Shown: positions 1-6,662 of the stretch, one piece after another | How positions within the stretch are numbered: position 1 is the first letter of the stretch | Layout of the letters: each line of letters begins with the position of its first letter | From: JAEUOS01 sp964470865 | GTDB lineage: Bacteria; Pseudomonadota; Gammaproteobacteria; Burkholderiales; JAEUOS01 | Assembly (NCBI GenBank): GCA_964470865.1 | Contig: CAYYFR010000203.1 | Location: 1 to 10,211 of the forward strand | Reading direction: 5' to 3' | Length of the DNA stretch: 10,211 bases | Made by a program: the position numbers and the translations under genes | The notes under the pieces: model-generated | The model's database searches: none | The model's input: the letters and a program-made list of their open reading frames with translations, nothing else | What the model was told of the DNA's origin: nothing

Positions 1-123
1 TGGCGCGGCCCGCGACCGCATGCGCGGCGATGCCGGCAGCCCGCCGCGGCCGCGGCATGTGTTGCACTTGCGGGCTTGCCGCACGATGCTGCGACGCGAG
101 CCCTTCGGCGCAATAGCCTCGCG
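1..123. other. Left-edge stretch with no assignable gene
   Basis: The first 123 bases lie beyond the stop codon of the EthD-domain gene. All three plus-strand frames are partly open, one closing with TAG at 113-115, but none gives a recognisable protein, and the Cys/Arg/Ala-rich translations look like high-GC noise. A gene tail entering from the left cannot be excluded. The stretch contains a 14-base perfect palindrome, listed separately. Confidence 0.5.
43..56. repeat. 14-bp perfect palindrome GCCGCGGCCGCGGC
   Basis: Bases 43-56 are identical to their own reverse complement, with no spacer. It lies in the unassigned left edge, downstream of the minus-strand EthD gene. With no loop and no T-tract it is not a typical terminator. 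In DNA this rich in GCC/GCG triplets such palindromes also arise by chance, so no function is proposed. Confidence 0.5.
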
Positions 124-432
124 TCAGACCATTTTGGTCTCGAACATGTGCATGGCCACACCGGCCTGCGCGAAATTGGCGACGTCGGCGGCAACGGCTT
201 GCCCCTCCTTCGACGCGAAAGCCGCGCCAATCGCCCCCAACGAATCGAAGGTCAGCGTGGCGATCAGGTGCAGTGGCGAAGGCCCGGCCGGCGTGCCGAT
301 CGGGGCGGCATTGACTTCATACGCACGCAGACCCGGGATGGTCCTGGCCAATGGCACATGCTTGCCGAAGTAGTAGGCATCGAAGGCCGCCGCGTCGGCC
401 GGCTTGTTGTAGAGAACGAGAAGTTTTGCCAT
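124..432 (-). CDS. EthD-domain (ferredoxin-like fold) small protein
   Basis: The protein is 102 residues. Start MAKLLVLYNKP is chosen because a good ribosome binding site (AAAGGAA) lies 6 bases upstream; a longer open frame upstream of it has Arg/Gly/Ala-rich low-complexity sequence typical of an out-of-frame shadow of the sulfatase gene. The sequence shows the EthD pattern: an N-terminal beta strand (LLVLYNKP), then FDAYYFGKHVPLA with His25-x-Pro-Leu, then PGLRAYEV at about 33-40. Length fits the family, whose members are about 100-residue dimeric alpha/beta-barrel proteins. EthD itself is needed for cytochrome P450 ether (ETBE) degradation in Rhodococcus, but its biochemical role is unclear and many homologues are uncharacterised. 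There is no signal peptide, so it is cytoplasmic. It follows the sulfatase gene on the same strand after a 137 bp gap, so co-transcription is possible but not shown. Family assignment is firm; function is unknown. Confidence 0.85.
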   Translation of the reverse strand: MAKLLVLYNKPADAAAFDAYYFGKHVPLARTIPGLRAYEVNAAPIGTPAGPSPLHLIATLTFDSLGAIGAAFASKEGQAVAADVANFAQAGVAMHMFETKMV

Positions 433-438
433 GGTGCT

Positions 439-445
439 TTCCTTT
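439..445 (-). promoter_or_regulatory. Ribosome binding site of the EthD-domain gene
   Basis: On the minus strand the sequence reads AAAGGAA, 6 bases before the ATG at 432-430. It decides the start of the EthD gene against the longer upstream open frame. Confidence 0.7.
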
Positions 446-569
446 TGGTTTTCGATCTCCGGACAGGGTGACCGGATGGTGAAACAGGCCCGGCAGACGC
501 ACCGCTGTGAGCCGATTGCGCTTCTTCGAGTCTTCCCCGCCGCGCGTGATCGCACCCCGCCTGGCAGCA

Positions 570-2018
570 TCAGCTCCACAGGGCAGTCACACCCGGCGGC
601 GGCGAAAACGGCAGGTCGCCGCGTTTGAGCACCGCCTCCCAGCCGCCGTTGACCGCCAGGTTTTCCGCCTGGCGACGCTTGGCGCGCGCATCCACTTCGG
701 CCGGGTCGAGCCGGCTGCGCAGGGCCGCTTCCATGCGTGCAAGCACCGCCGCGTAGGCCGCGTCGGCCGCAACATCCCGCAGCTCTTCGGGGTCGCTCTG
801 GCGGTCGAACAACTGCGGCGCGAAGCTCACGCAACGCACGTACTTGTAGCGCCGGTCCTGTGCCATGAATATCGCCTCGCGCGAGCCGGTGGCGTGGTAT
901 TCGGAAAACACCAGCCGCTCGGCGTCCGGCGTATCGATCATGCCGAACAGCGATTGCCCCGACGAAGGCAGGGGCGCAGCACCCACCGCGTCCAAGGTGG
1001 TGGCGAATACATCGATGAGGCTCACCGGCGTGCTCACCAGGCGCCCTGCCGGCACCCCGGCGCCGGCCACGATCATCGGCACGCCCACGCTCTCTTCATA
1101 CATGGTGCTCTTGCCCCACAGGCCGCGGCTGCCATTGTTGTCGCCGTGGTCGCTGGTGTAGAGCACGCGGGTCGCAGAGCCTAAGCCGGTGTCTTCGAGC
1201 GCGGCCAAGATCTTGCCGACCTGCTCGTCTAAAAAACTCACCAGCCCGAAGTAACCGGCCAGGGCGCGCCGCACATCGGCCTCGCCCTTCATCGCCGCGT
1301 TGTAGGGCACGATGCGCGCGTAATCCTGCAGATAGGGATGCTGCGGCCGCTCGGCTGCTGCGTATTGCTTGGGCATCGGCAGTTGCATGTTGGCATAACG
1401 GTAGTAATGCTCGGGGGGCGCGGTCAGCGGAAAGTGTGGCGCCACCAGCGAGACGAACAGCACCCAGGGCTTGCCGGCGTACTTGGGCGCTTCCTCGCGC
1501 AGCCAGATCTGCGCATGGGCGGTGATGTCGCGGTCATAGCGGGTGTAGTCCGATTCGCCGGGACCGGCCATGCCGATCATTTTTTTCGCGCCGCCGCGTG
1601 GCGGCGCATCCGGGCTGCGGTTGAGCGCCAGCAGGTCGCCCTTGCCATCGACGATGTGCATGGCGATGCGTTCTTCGGAAAAGCCGTGGTCGTCACCCAA
1701 GTGGCCGCGAAAGTGCAACTTGCCGATCGACACCACCTGATGCCCGCTTTTGCGCAGGGCATGGTGCCAGCTGGGCACGGCGCCTTCATAGGCATCGGCA
1801 TTGTCCCAATAGCCGATCTCGTGGTTGTAGCGCCCGGTGGCAAGTGCCGCGCGCGCCGGTACGCAGATCGGGCAGGGCGTCGAGGCCTGGGTGAAGCGGG
1901 TGCCGCGCGCGGCCAGTGCATCGAGATGCGGTGTGCTGATGAAGGGATGGCCGGCGGCGCCCAGCACCTTGGGATTGTGTTCATCGGAAAACAGGATCAA
2001 CAGGTTTTGCGGTTTCAT
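570..2018 (-). CDS. Sulfatase (formylglycine-dependent, type I), cytoplasmic
   Basis: The protein is 482 residues, starting MKPQNLLILFSDEHN; a start 19 codons further up (2075) would add residues unlike any sulfatase. It belongs to the alkaline phosphatase-superfamily sulfatases, which hydrolyse sulfate esters (some relatives hydrolyse phosphonate or phosphate esters). Motifs in order: N-terminal metal-site strand with Asp12; signature CVPARAALATGR at 52-63, in which Cys52 is the residue converted to formylglycine; GKLHF with Lys100 and His102; PHFP with His195; SDHGD at 289-293 with metal ligands Asp290 and His291; Lys303 in GLWGK. All expected catalytic elements are therefore present. No signal peptide is visible, so it should act in the cytoplasm on an imported substrate. 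Motif spacing resembles the choline-sulfatase/arylsulfatase branch, but the substrate cannot be read from the sequence. No formylglycine-generating enzyme or anaerobic maturase is encoded in this window. It is divergent from the Bug receptor gene and upstream of the EthD gene. No strong ribosome binding site precedes the start. Confidence 0.92.
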   Translation of the reverse strand: MKPQNLLILFSDEHNPKVLGAAGHPFISTPHLDALAARGTRFTQASTPCPICVPARAALATGRYNHEIGYWDNADAYEGAVPSWHHALRKSGHQVVSIGKLHFRGHLGDDHGFSEERIAMHIVDGKGDLLALNRSPDAPPRGGAKKMIGMAGPGESDYTRYDRDITAHAQIWLREEAPKYAGKPWVLFVSLVAPHFPLTAPPEHYYRYANMQLPMPKQYAAAERPQHPYLQDYARIVPYNAAMKGEADVRRALAGYFGLVSFLDEQVGKILAALEDTGLGSATRVLYTSDHGDNNGSRGLWGKSTMYEESVGVPMIVAGAGVPAGRLVSTPVSLIDVFATTLDAVGAAPLPSSGQSLFGMIDTPDAERLVFSEYHATGSREAIFMAQDRRYKYVRCVSFAPQLFDRQSDPEELRDVAADAAYAAVLARMEAALRSRLDPAEVDARAKRRQAENLAVNGGWEAVLKRGDLPFSPPPGVTALWS

Positions 2019-2092
2019 GGGCGCGTGTGTGGTTTCGACGGGACGGCCGTAATATACGCCCCGCCAATACCCCAATATCCGGAGACCCGCCC
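2019..2092. promoter_or_regulatory. Divergent intergenic region between sulfatase and Bug receptor genes
   Basis: These 74 bases separate two genes transcribed away from each other and must hold at least the start signals of both, unless either is transcribed from within the other. An AT-rich patch (AATATA, 2051-2056; TATATT on the minus strand) could be a -10 element, but no convincing -35 partner lies at the right distance on either strand. The shared interval suggests, without proving, that the two genes are controlled together. Confidence 0.4.
2081..2085 (+). promoter_or_regulatory. Ribosome binding site of the Bug receptor gene
   Basis: GGAGA lies 7 bases before the ATG at 2093. It fixes that start against a longer open frame beginning further left, and puts the start directly ahead of a basic export signal. 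Confidence 0.75.
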
Positions 2093-3058
2093 ATGCATCG
2101 CCGCCGCCTGTTGCAAGCCACTCTCGCCGCCGCCGCCGCCGTGCCGCGCCTCGCGCGTGCCCAGGCCTGGCCGCAAAAATCGATCCGCTTCATCGTGCCC
2201 TACATTCCCGGCAGTGCCCCGGACGTGCTGGCGCGCACCCTGGCCGAGCGCCTGACCACGGCACTGGGTCAATCGCTGGTGATCGAGAATCGGGGCGGCG
2301 CCGGCGGCAATATCGGCACTGAACTGATCGCCAAGGCCGCGCCGGATGGCTACACCATCGGGTTGGGAACTTCGGCCATCGTGACCAACCCCTGGCTGTA
2401 TCGCAAGGTGGGTTACGACCCGGTGACCGATTTCGTGGCGATCAACCAGAGTGTGACGATGCCGCACCTGCTGGTGACGGCCGCCGATTCATCGGTGAAA
2501 ACCGTGGCCGAGCTGGTGCGCCTTTTCAAGGACGCGCCGGGCAAGTACAACTATGCCTCCGGCGGCAACGGCAGCGGCGCGCATCTGGCCGCCGAGCTGT
2601 TCAAGTCGATGGCCGGGGTCGATGTGCTGCATGTGCCCTACAAGGGTGCGCCGGAAATCGTCACCTCGGTGATCAGCAAGTCGGCGCTGTGCGGCTTTCC
2701 CACACTCGCAACGGCGGTGCCCCAAGTGCGCGGCGGACGCCTGCGCGCGATTGCCGTGACCGGCTCCAAACGCAATCACGCGCTGCCCGATGTGCCAAGC
2801 ATCGGCGAGACCATAGCCGGCTTCGATTTCGCTTCGTGGTTCGGCTTGATCGGGCCGGCAAAGATGCCGCCAGAGGTGGTACGGCGCATCGATGCCGAAA
2901 CGCAGAAGGCGTTTCAGGACCCCGCATTCCGCGACAAGGTGCAGGCCGACGGCACCGAGGTGGTCAACCTGGGGCATGTCGAATTCGCCGCCTTCATGAA
3001 AACCGACTTCGCCAAAGCCAGGCGGGTGGTCGAACTGTCCGGCGCGCGCGTCGATTGA
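2093..3058 (+). CDS. Bug-family tripartite tricarboxylate transporter substrate-binding protein
   Basis: The protein is 321 residues, the usual size. The N-terminus MHRRRLLQATLAAAAAVP is an export signal with an RRRLLQ stretch that could be read by the Tat or Sec pathway; cleavage is likely near ARA|QA at 23-24, giving a periplasmic protein. Family hallmarks follow in order: WPQKSIRFIVPY (26-37) with Asp44 after the PG loop; VIENRGGAGGNIGTE (63-77); AKAAPDGYTIG (80 onward); then the Y-ASGGNGSGAHLAAELFK and VLHVPYKGAPE segments of the second lobe. Bug receptors bind small organic acids, amides or aromatic acids and deliver them to TctA/TctB membrane subunits. Neither subunit gene is present here, which is normal because most Bug genes are orphans in Burkholderiales. 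It is divergent from the sulfatase gene and 27 bp upstream of pgm. The ligand cannot be predicted; a link to a sulfated or deaminated organic acid is inference from neighbours only. Confidence 0.94.
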   Translation: MHRRRLLQATLAAAAAVPRLARAQAWPQKSIRFIVPYIPGSAPDVLARTLAERLTTALGQSLVIENRGGAGGNIGTELIAKAAPDGYTIGLGTSAIVTNPWLYRKVGYDPVTDFVAINQSVTMPHLLVTAADSSVKTVAELVRLFKDAPGKYNYASGGNGSGAHLAAELFKSMAGVDVLHVPYKGAPEIVTSVISKSALCGFPTLATAVPQVRGGRLRAIAVTGSKRNHALPDVPSIGETIAGFDFASWFGLIGPAKMPPEVVRRIDAETQKAFQDPAFRDKVQADGTEVVNLGHVEFAAFMKTDFAKARRVVELSGARVD

Positions 3059-3085
3059 AACCTCAAACGCGATGACGCGACAAGC

Positions 3086-4732
3086 ATGAATGCATTGATA
3101 CGACCAACCCGCCCGTTCGACGGCCAGCGCCCCGGCACCTCGGGCCTGCGCAAGAAGGTGAGTGTGTTCCGGCAGCCAGGCTACCTCGAAAACTTCGTGC
3201 AATCGATTTTCGATGCGCTCGAAGGTTTTGCGGGTCAGACCCTGGTCGTCGGTGGCGACGGCCGCTATTTCAACGACACGGCAATCCAGGTCATCGTGCG
3301 CATGGCCGCGGCCAACGGCTTCGGTGGCGTACTCGTCGGCCGGCACGGCATCCTCTCGACCCCGGCGGCGAGTTGCGTGATCCGCGCCCGCGGCGCGTAT
3401 GGCGGCATCATCCTCTCGGCCAGCCACAATCCGGGCGGGGCGGATGGCGACTTTGGCATCAAATACAACGCCGGCAACGGCGGCCCCGCGCCCGAGAAAA
3501 TCACCGAGGCGATCTACCGGCATACCCTGGCGATCGGGCGCTACCTCAGCATCGACACACCCGACATCGACCTGGCCACCCTTGGCACCAGCATGCTGGG
3601 TTCCATGCGCATCGAGGTGATCGACCCGGTAGCCGACTATGCACAGCTGATGCAGCGCCTGTTCGATTTCGGCGCCATCCGCAAGCTCCTGGCCACACCT
3701 GGATTTTCGATTCTCTTCGACGCCATGCATGCGGTGACCGGCCCTTACGCGCGCGAAATTTTGATGGGGCGGCTCGGCGCGCCGGCAACCGCGCTGATCA
3801 ACTGCACGCCGTTGCCGGACTTCGGCGGCGGCCATCCCGACCCCAACCCGACCTATGCGACCGAGTTGATCGAGCGCATGTTCGGCAGCAGCGCCGAGCG
3901 CACCGTGCCGGATTTCGGCGCAGCCAGCGATGGCGATGGCGATCGCAACATGATCGTGGGTGCGCGCTTCATCGTGACCCCGAGCGACAGCCTGGCGGTG
4001 ATCGCGGCCAACGCCCACCTGGTGCCCGGCTACGCGGCAGGCCTGAAAGGTGTGGCGCGCTCCATGCCCACCAGCGCCGCGGTCGATCGGGTGGCCGCTG
4101 CGCTGCGCATTCCCTGCTTCGAAACCCCCACCGGCTGGAAATTTTTCGGCAACCTGCTCGACGCCGGGCAAGTCACCCTGTGCGGCGAGGAGAGCGCCGG
4201 CACCGGCTCGGACCATGTGCGCGAAAAAGACGGCCTGTGGGCGGTGCTGTTCTGGCTCAACATCATGGCCGCGCGCGGCCTGTCGGTCGAGGCCATCGTG
4301 CGCGACCACTGGCGGCGCTTCGGGCGCAACTACTATTCGCGCCACGATTACGAAGGCATCGACAGCGCCGCCGCGCAGGACTTGATGGAGGCACTGCGCG
4401 CAGCGCTGCCCGGGCTGCCGGGCCGGACGCCAGGCTCGGCACAAGTGGCATGGGCCGACGACTTCGCCTACACCGACCCGATCGATGGTTCGCTCAGTAC
4501 ACGGCAGGGGATTCGCGTCGGCATGGCCGACGGTGCGCGCGTGGTGTTTCGCCTGTCCGGCACCGGCACCGAGGGCGCCACCCTGCGCGTCTACCTCGAA
4601 CGCTTCGAGTCAGACGTGAACCGGCATGCGATTGAAACGCAGGCGGCATTGGCCGGCCTGATCGGCGCCGCCGAGGAGTTGGCCGGCATTCGCGCACGCA
4701 CCGGACGGATACAGCCAACAGTGATCACCTGA
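3086..4732 (+). CDS. pgm: Phosphoglucomutase (alpha-D-glucose phosphate-specific)
   Basis: The protein is 548 residues, full length for the PGM1-type enzyme that interconverts glucose 1-phosphate and glucose 6-phosphate in the cytoplasm, linking glycolysis to glycogen, exopolysaccharide and UDP-glucose synthesis. All four domain signatures are present: PGTSGLRKK (16-24); phosphoserine loop SASHNPGG (111-118) with catalytic Ser113; magnesium loop DGDGDRN (282-288); sugar-recognition loop CGEESAG (366-372), preceded by PTGWKFFGNLLD; and phosphate-binding RLSGTGTEGATLR (489-501). The RKK near the start and the GEESAG loop point to the glucose-specific PGM1 branch, not the bifunctional AlgC/ManB branch. 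The start ATG at 3086 lacks a strong Shine-Dalgarno sequence; the 27 bp gap after the Bug receptor stop suggests read-through from that gene. It is followed by a convergent gap with a hairpin. Confidence 0.96.
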   Translation: MNALIRPTRPFDGQRPGTSGLRKKVSVFRQPGYLENFVQSIFDALEGFAGQTLVVGGDGRYFNDTAIQVIVRMAAANGFGGVLVGRHGILSTPAASCVIRARGAYGGIILSASHNPGGADGDFGIKYNAGNGGPAPEKITEAIYRHTLAIGRYLSIDTPDIDLATLGTSMLGSMRIEVIDPVADYAQLMQRLFDFGAIRKLLATPGFSILFDAMHAVTGPYAREILMGRLGAPATALINCTPLPDFGGGHPDPNPTYATELIERMFGSSAERTVPDFGAASDGDGDRNMIVGARFIVTPSDSLAVIAANAHLVPGYAAGLKGVARSMPTSAAVDRVAAALRIPCFETPTGWKFFGNLLDAGQVTLCGEESAGTGSDHVREKDGLWAVLFWLNIMAARGLSVEAIVRDHWRRFGRNYYSRHDYEGIDSAAAQDLMEALRAALPGLPGRTPGSAQVAWADDFAYTDPIDGSLSTRQGIRVGMADGARVVFRLSGTGTEGATLRVYLERFESDVNRHAIETQAALAGLIGAAEELAGIRARTGRIQPTVIT

Positions 4733-4742
4733 GCGCGGGTTT

Positions 4743-4765
4743 TGCCGGACAGGATCAATCCGGCA
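4743..4765 (+). terminator. Possible weak terminator hairpin after pgm
   Basis: TGCCGGA (4743-4749) and TCCGGCA (4759-4765) form a perfect 7-bp stem with a 9-base loop, starting 10 bases past the pgm stop. No clear T-run follows (GGCGTTTGATTG), so it is at best a weak intrinsic terminator. Its position between convergent genes fits the role. The rest of the 299 bp gap (4733-5031) has no credible gene; its only other structure is the palindromic repeat at 4936-4996. Confidence 0.4.
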
Positions 4766-4935
4766 GGCGTTTGATTGCGTAGGGAAGTCGGCTACAGGCA
4801 CCAATCAGCTGGCTGAGGTCTTGTCGCGGGCCAGGCAAGGGGGAGCCCACGAAGTTTGTCGCTGTTGCCGCACTCATTACGTTTCTCGACCTTCAGTTCA
4901 AAAATCGAGTGGTGCAAGCATCAAAAAATTGTCGT

Positions 4936-4996
4936 CCCCGCGGAGGCGGGACCCAGTGACTTTGCGGAGAAAGATGCTGGATCCCGCCTTTACGCG
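4936..4996. repeat. Degenerate palindromic intergenic repeat
   Basis: The left arm CGCGGAGGCGGGACCCAG (4939-4956) is complementary to the right arm CTGGATCCCGCCTTTACGCG (4977-4996), apart from one transition, a short CC/TTTA-type difference near the outer end and small length variation. A 20-base spacer separates the arms. The left arm also folds on itself (CCCGC-GGAG-GCGGG, 4937-4950). The pattern GTCGTCCCCGCG..GGCGGGA.CCCAG matches, from memory, the widespread short dispersed repeats in proteobacterial intergenic DNA that begin GTCATTCCCGCG. It lies between the convergent pgm and racemase-family genes, where it may act as a bidirectional terminator or mRNA-stabilising hairpin. Only one copy is in this window, so its repeated nature is not shown here. 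Confidence 0.6.
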
Positions 4997-5031
4997 AAAC
5001 ACGAATCCCCCTGATCGAGCCGCCGCATGAC

Positions 5032-5772
5032 TCAGCCCGCCAGCAGCTTCGCCATCGCCTCCGACAAACCGCGATGCGGCTTTTGCGGCGGCGGCGCGAA
5101 ACTGCCGCGCGTGGCGCGGCCGGGTTTGAGCGCCACCAGCGATTCGGCATGCCGCACCGCCGACGACACGCCATCGACCACCGGCACCGGCAACTGAGCG
5201 GTCAGCGAGCGCGCCAGGCCGGCCAGCGGCCCGCCGGCGAGAATCAATACTTCGGCACGGTCTTCATCGACTGCGCGCTCGCACAGCGCCAGCAATTGCG
5301 CGCGGTGGTCTTCCTGGGCGCTGCCGATATCGGCCAGAGGCCGGTCGAGCGCGCGAATGCTGGCCAGGCGTCCGATCAAACCGTTGGCCTCGACGCTCTC
5401 GCGATACCAGGCGGCGATGCGCTGTGAAATCGCGATGATCGAGAAGCGATGTCCGAGCAGGCAGGCGCTGGCCAGCGCCGACTCGGTCATGCCCAGCACC
5501 GGTACCGGCAGCACTTCGCGCAAGGCGGTGAGTCCGGGGTCGCCGAAGGCGGCGACGATCACCGCGTCGTGCCCGGCATGGCGCTCGGCGGCCAGTTGCG
5601 CGGTGGCATAGGCGCCGATCAGGGCCTCGAAACGGGTCTCGATGTAGGCCACACCGAAGGGCGCGGTCAGCACGGTGAGCCCGGTGCCGGGCGAGGCGCT
5701 GCGGCGTGCTTCGGCGGCGATCAGTTCGGTCACGCTGTCGCTGGTGTTGGGGTTGATGATCAGAAGGCGCAT
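5032..5772 (-). CDS. Asp/Glu/hydantoin racemase-family protein, catalytic cysteines absent
   Basis: The protein is 246 residues, normal for the family. The N-terminus MRLLIINPNTSDSVTELI is the family hallmark, followed by FGDPGLTALRE (76-86), PVLGMTESA (91-99) and PVPVVDGVSSAVRHAESL in the C-terminal half. Known members (hydantoin and allantoin racemases, maleate isomerase relatives) use two cysteines as the acid/base pair, one just before the FGDPG loop and one in an LGCAG-type motif. Here these positions read Ala75 (VAAFGDPG) and Gly180 (ILAGGPLAGLA); the only cysteines, Cys104 and Cys164, lie elsewhere. The fold is therefore clear, but a classic two-cysteine racemase mechanism is doubtful. 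It is the last of three minus-strand genes, 71 bp after the peptidase gene, and is cytoplasmic. The start has a good ribosome binding site. Confidence 0.88.
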   Translation of the reverse strand: MRLLIINPNTSDSVTELIAAEARRSASPGTGLTVLTAPFGVAYIETRFEALIGAYATAQLAAERHAGHDAVIVAAFGDPGLTALREVLPVPVLGMTESALASACLLGHRFSIIAISQRIAAWYRESVEANGLIGRLASIRALDRPLADIGSAQEDHRAQLLALCERAVDEDRAEVLILAGGPLAGLARSLTAQLPVPVVDGVSSAVRHAESLVALKPGRATRGSFAPPPQKPHRGLSEAMAKLLAG

Positions 5773-5780
5773 GGCCGGTG

Positions 5781-5784
5781 CTCC
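5781..5784 (-). promoter_or_regulatory. Ribosome binding site of the racemase-family gene
   Basis: On the minus strand GGAG lies 8 bases before the ATG at 5772-5770, supporting the start that begins directly with the family's N-terminal MRLLIINPNT strand. Confidence 0.65.
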
Positions 5785-5843
5785 GTAGGTTCAGTGGCAA
5801 TCAGTCAGGTGGGGAGGTGCACAACCAAAGGGCGTGGCGTGCC

Positions 5844-6575
5844 TCAAGCCTCGGTCAGTTTCATCAGAATGTCGGCGTACCAGGCGCAGTTGAGCCCGAG
5901 CGCCTCATCCACCGCCAGGTCGCGTGAACCGACATCCAGGCGCGCCGAATGCACGCCCAAAAGCCGCCATGGCAGTTCGTCCGGCACCTGGCCTGGCGCC
6001 GCGCGCATCACCACCGGTGCGCCGCTGGTGCCGCGGTGGGTGCGCGCATCGGTCAGAAAGTAGCCCTGACCCTGAAAGCGCAAGCCGAAGGACGAGGCCA
6101 CCACCGCCTGGCGCACCACCGGCATGTGGTGCAAGGTGTCGTGAAAGCCGAGCGGGAAGCCCACCACCAGCAGCGAGGAGCCGACCTCGACACCCTCGTC
6201 CAGAGCCAGCAGGTGGGCTGGCGTGAAGGCACGGTAGAGCGCGGTTTTCGGCAGGACCGCGCGTTCGATTTCGAGTACCGCGACATCGATCTCGCCGGTG
6301 CCGTCCTTGCCCTGGCGCCATACGCTCTTTCTGGCGCGATACAGCGGCATCGAGAAGCCGGTCGATTTGGCGAGGTTGTCGGCGTCGGTATGCAGCTCGA
6401 TCTCGATACGGTCGGGAAAATGCTTGCTCGGCTTGTCGATCATCACATGCCGGCTGGTGACTACGAACAGGCGTTCGTCGCGCGCAAAGAAAAAGCCGCT
6501 GGCACCGGTCAGCATCAGCTCACCATCGAAGGTGGCAACGCGGGTTGCGGTCAGGAGAATCGGTTCAATCATCAT
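5844..6575 (-). CDS. Trypsin-like (chymotrypsin-fold) serine peptidase, cytoplasmic
   Basis: The protein is 243 residues and carries a recognisable catalytic triad: His43 in FVVTSRHVMI, Asp97 in GEIDVAVLEIE, and Ser184 in RGTSGAPVV. The strand GASGFFFARDERLFVVTSRHV is the usual entry to the His loop, and VGFPLGF (138-144) is typical of bacterial HtrA-like and S1B-type domains. There is no signal peptide, transmembrane segment or PDZ domain, so it is a single-domain protein probably held in the cytoplasm, unlike periplasmic DegP/DegS. Its substrate is unknown. The frame starts with two successive ATG codons (6575 and 6572); neither has a strong ribosome binding site. It lies 87 bp after ppnN and 71 bp before the racemase-family gene on the same strand, so one transcript is possible. 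The call is firm at the fold level only. Confidence 0.85.
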   Translation of the reverse strand: MMIEPILLTATRVATFDGELMLTGASGFFFARDERLFVVTSRHVMIDKPSKHFPDRIEIELHTDADNLAKSTGFSMPLYRARKSVWRQGKDGTGEIDVAVLEIERAVLPKTALYRAFTPAHLLALDEGVEVGSSLLVVGFPLGFHDTLHHMPVVRQAVVASSFGLRFQGQGYFLTDARTHRGTSGAPVVMRAAPGQVPDELPWRLLGVHSARLDVGSRDLAVDEALGLNCAWYADILMKLTEA

Positions 6576-6662
6576 TGGCCGCTGGTTTCATAAGTGGGGC
6601 CCGCACCTGCTTGCGGACGCTGCGAAGAGTGGGTTGGCAAGCGCGCATTCGCCGCCGGCGCT

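Noticed and set aside
433..834. An N-terminal extension of the EthD protein reaching back into the sulfatase gene.
   Set aside because: The extension overlaps the sulfatase's C-terminal coding region in another frame, is low in complexity, and a strong ribosome binding site marks the start at 432.
2050..2056. TATATT/TAATAT as a -10 promoter element in the divergent region.
   Set aside because: No acceptable -35 hexamer lies 16-18 bases away on either strand, so it is mentioned only as an AT-rich patch.
2489..4444. A 651-codon open frame on the minus strand opposite the Bug receptor and pgm genes.
   Set aside because: It is antisense to two genes with full family motifs, spans both of them and their gap, and has His/Arg/Ala/Gly-rich composition with no recognisable domain. 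This is the usual shadow frame of high-GC coding DNA.
3373..4635. A 420-codon plus-strand frame inside pgm.
   Set aside because: Its Arg/His/Gly-rich sequence is the shifted-frame reading of pgm, and it is not linked to a start signal.
6609..6642. GCTTGC/GCAAGC pairing between ppnN and the peptidase gene as a terminator.
   Set aside because: The stem is only 6 bp with a 22-base loop and no T-run, which is within chance expectation.
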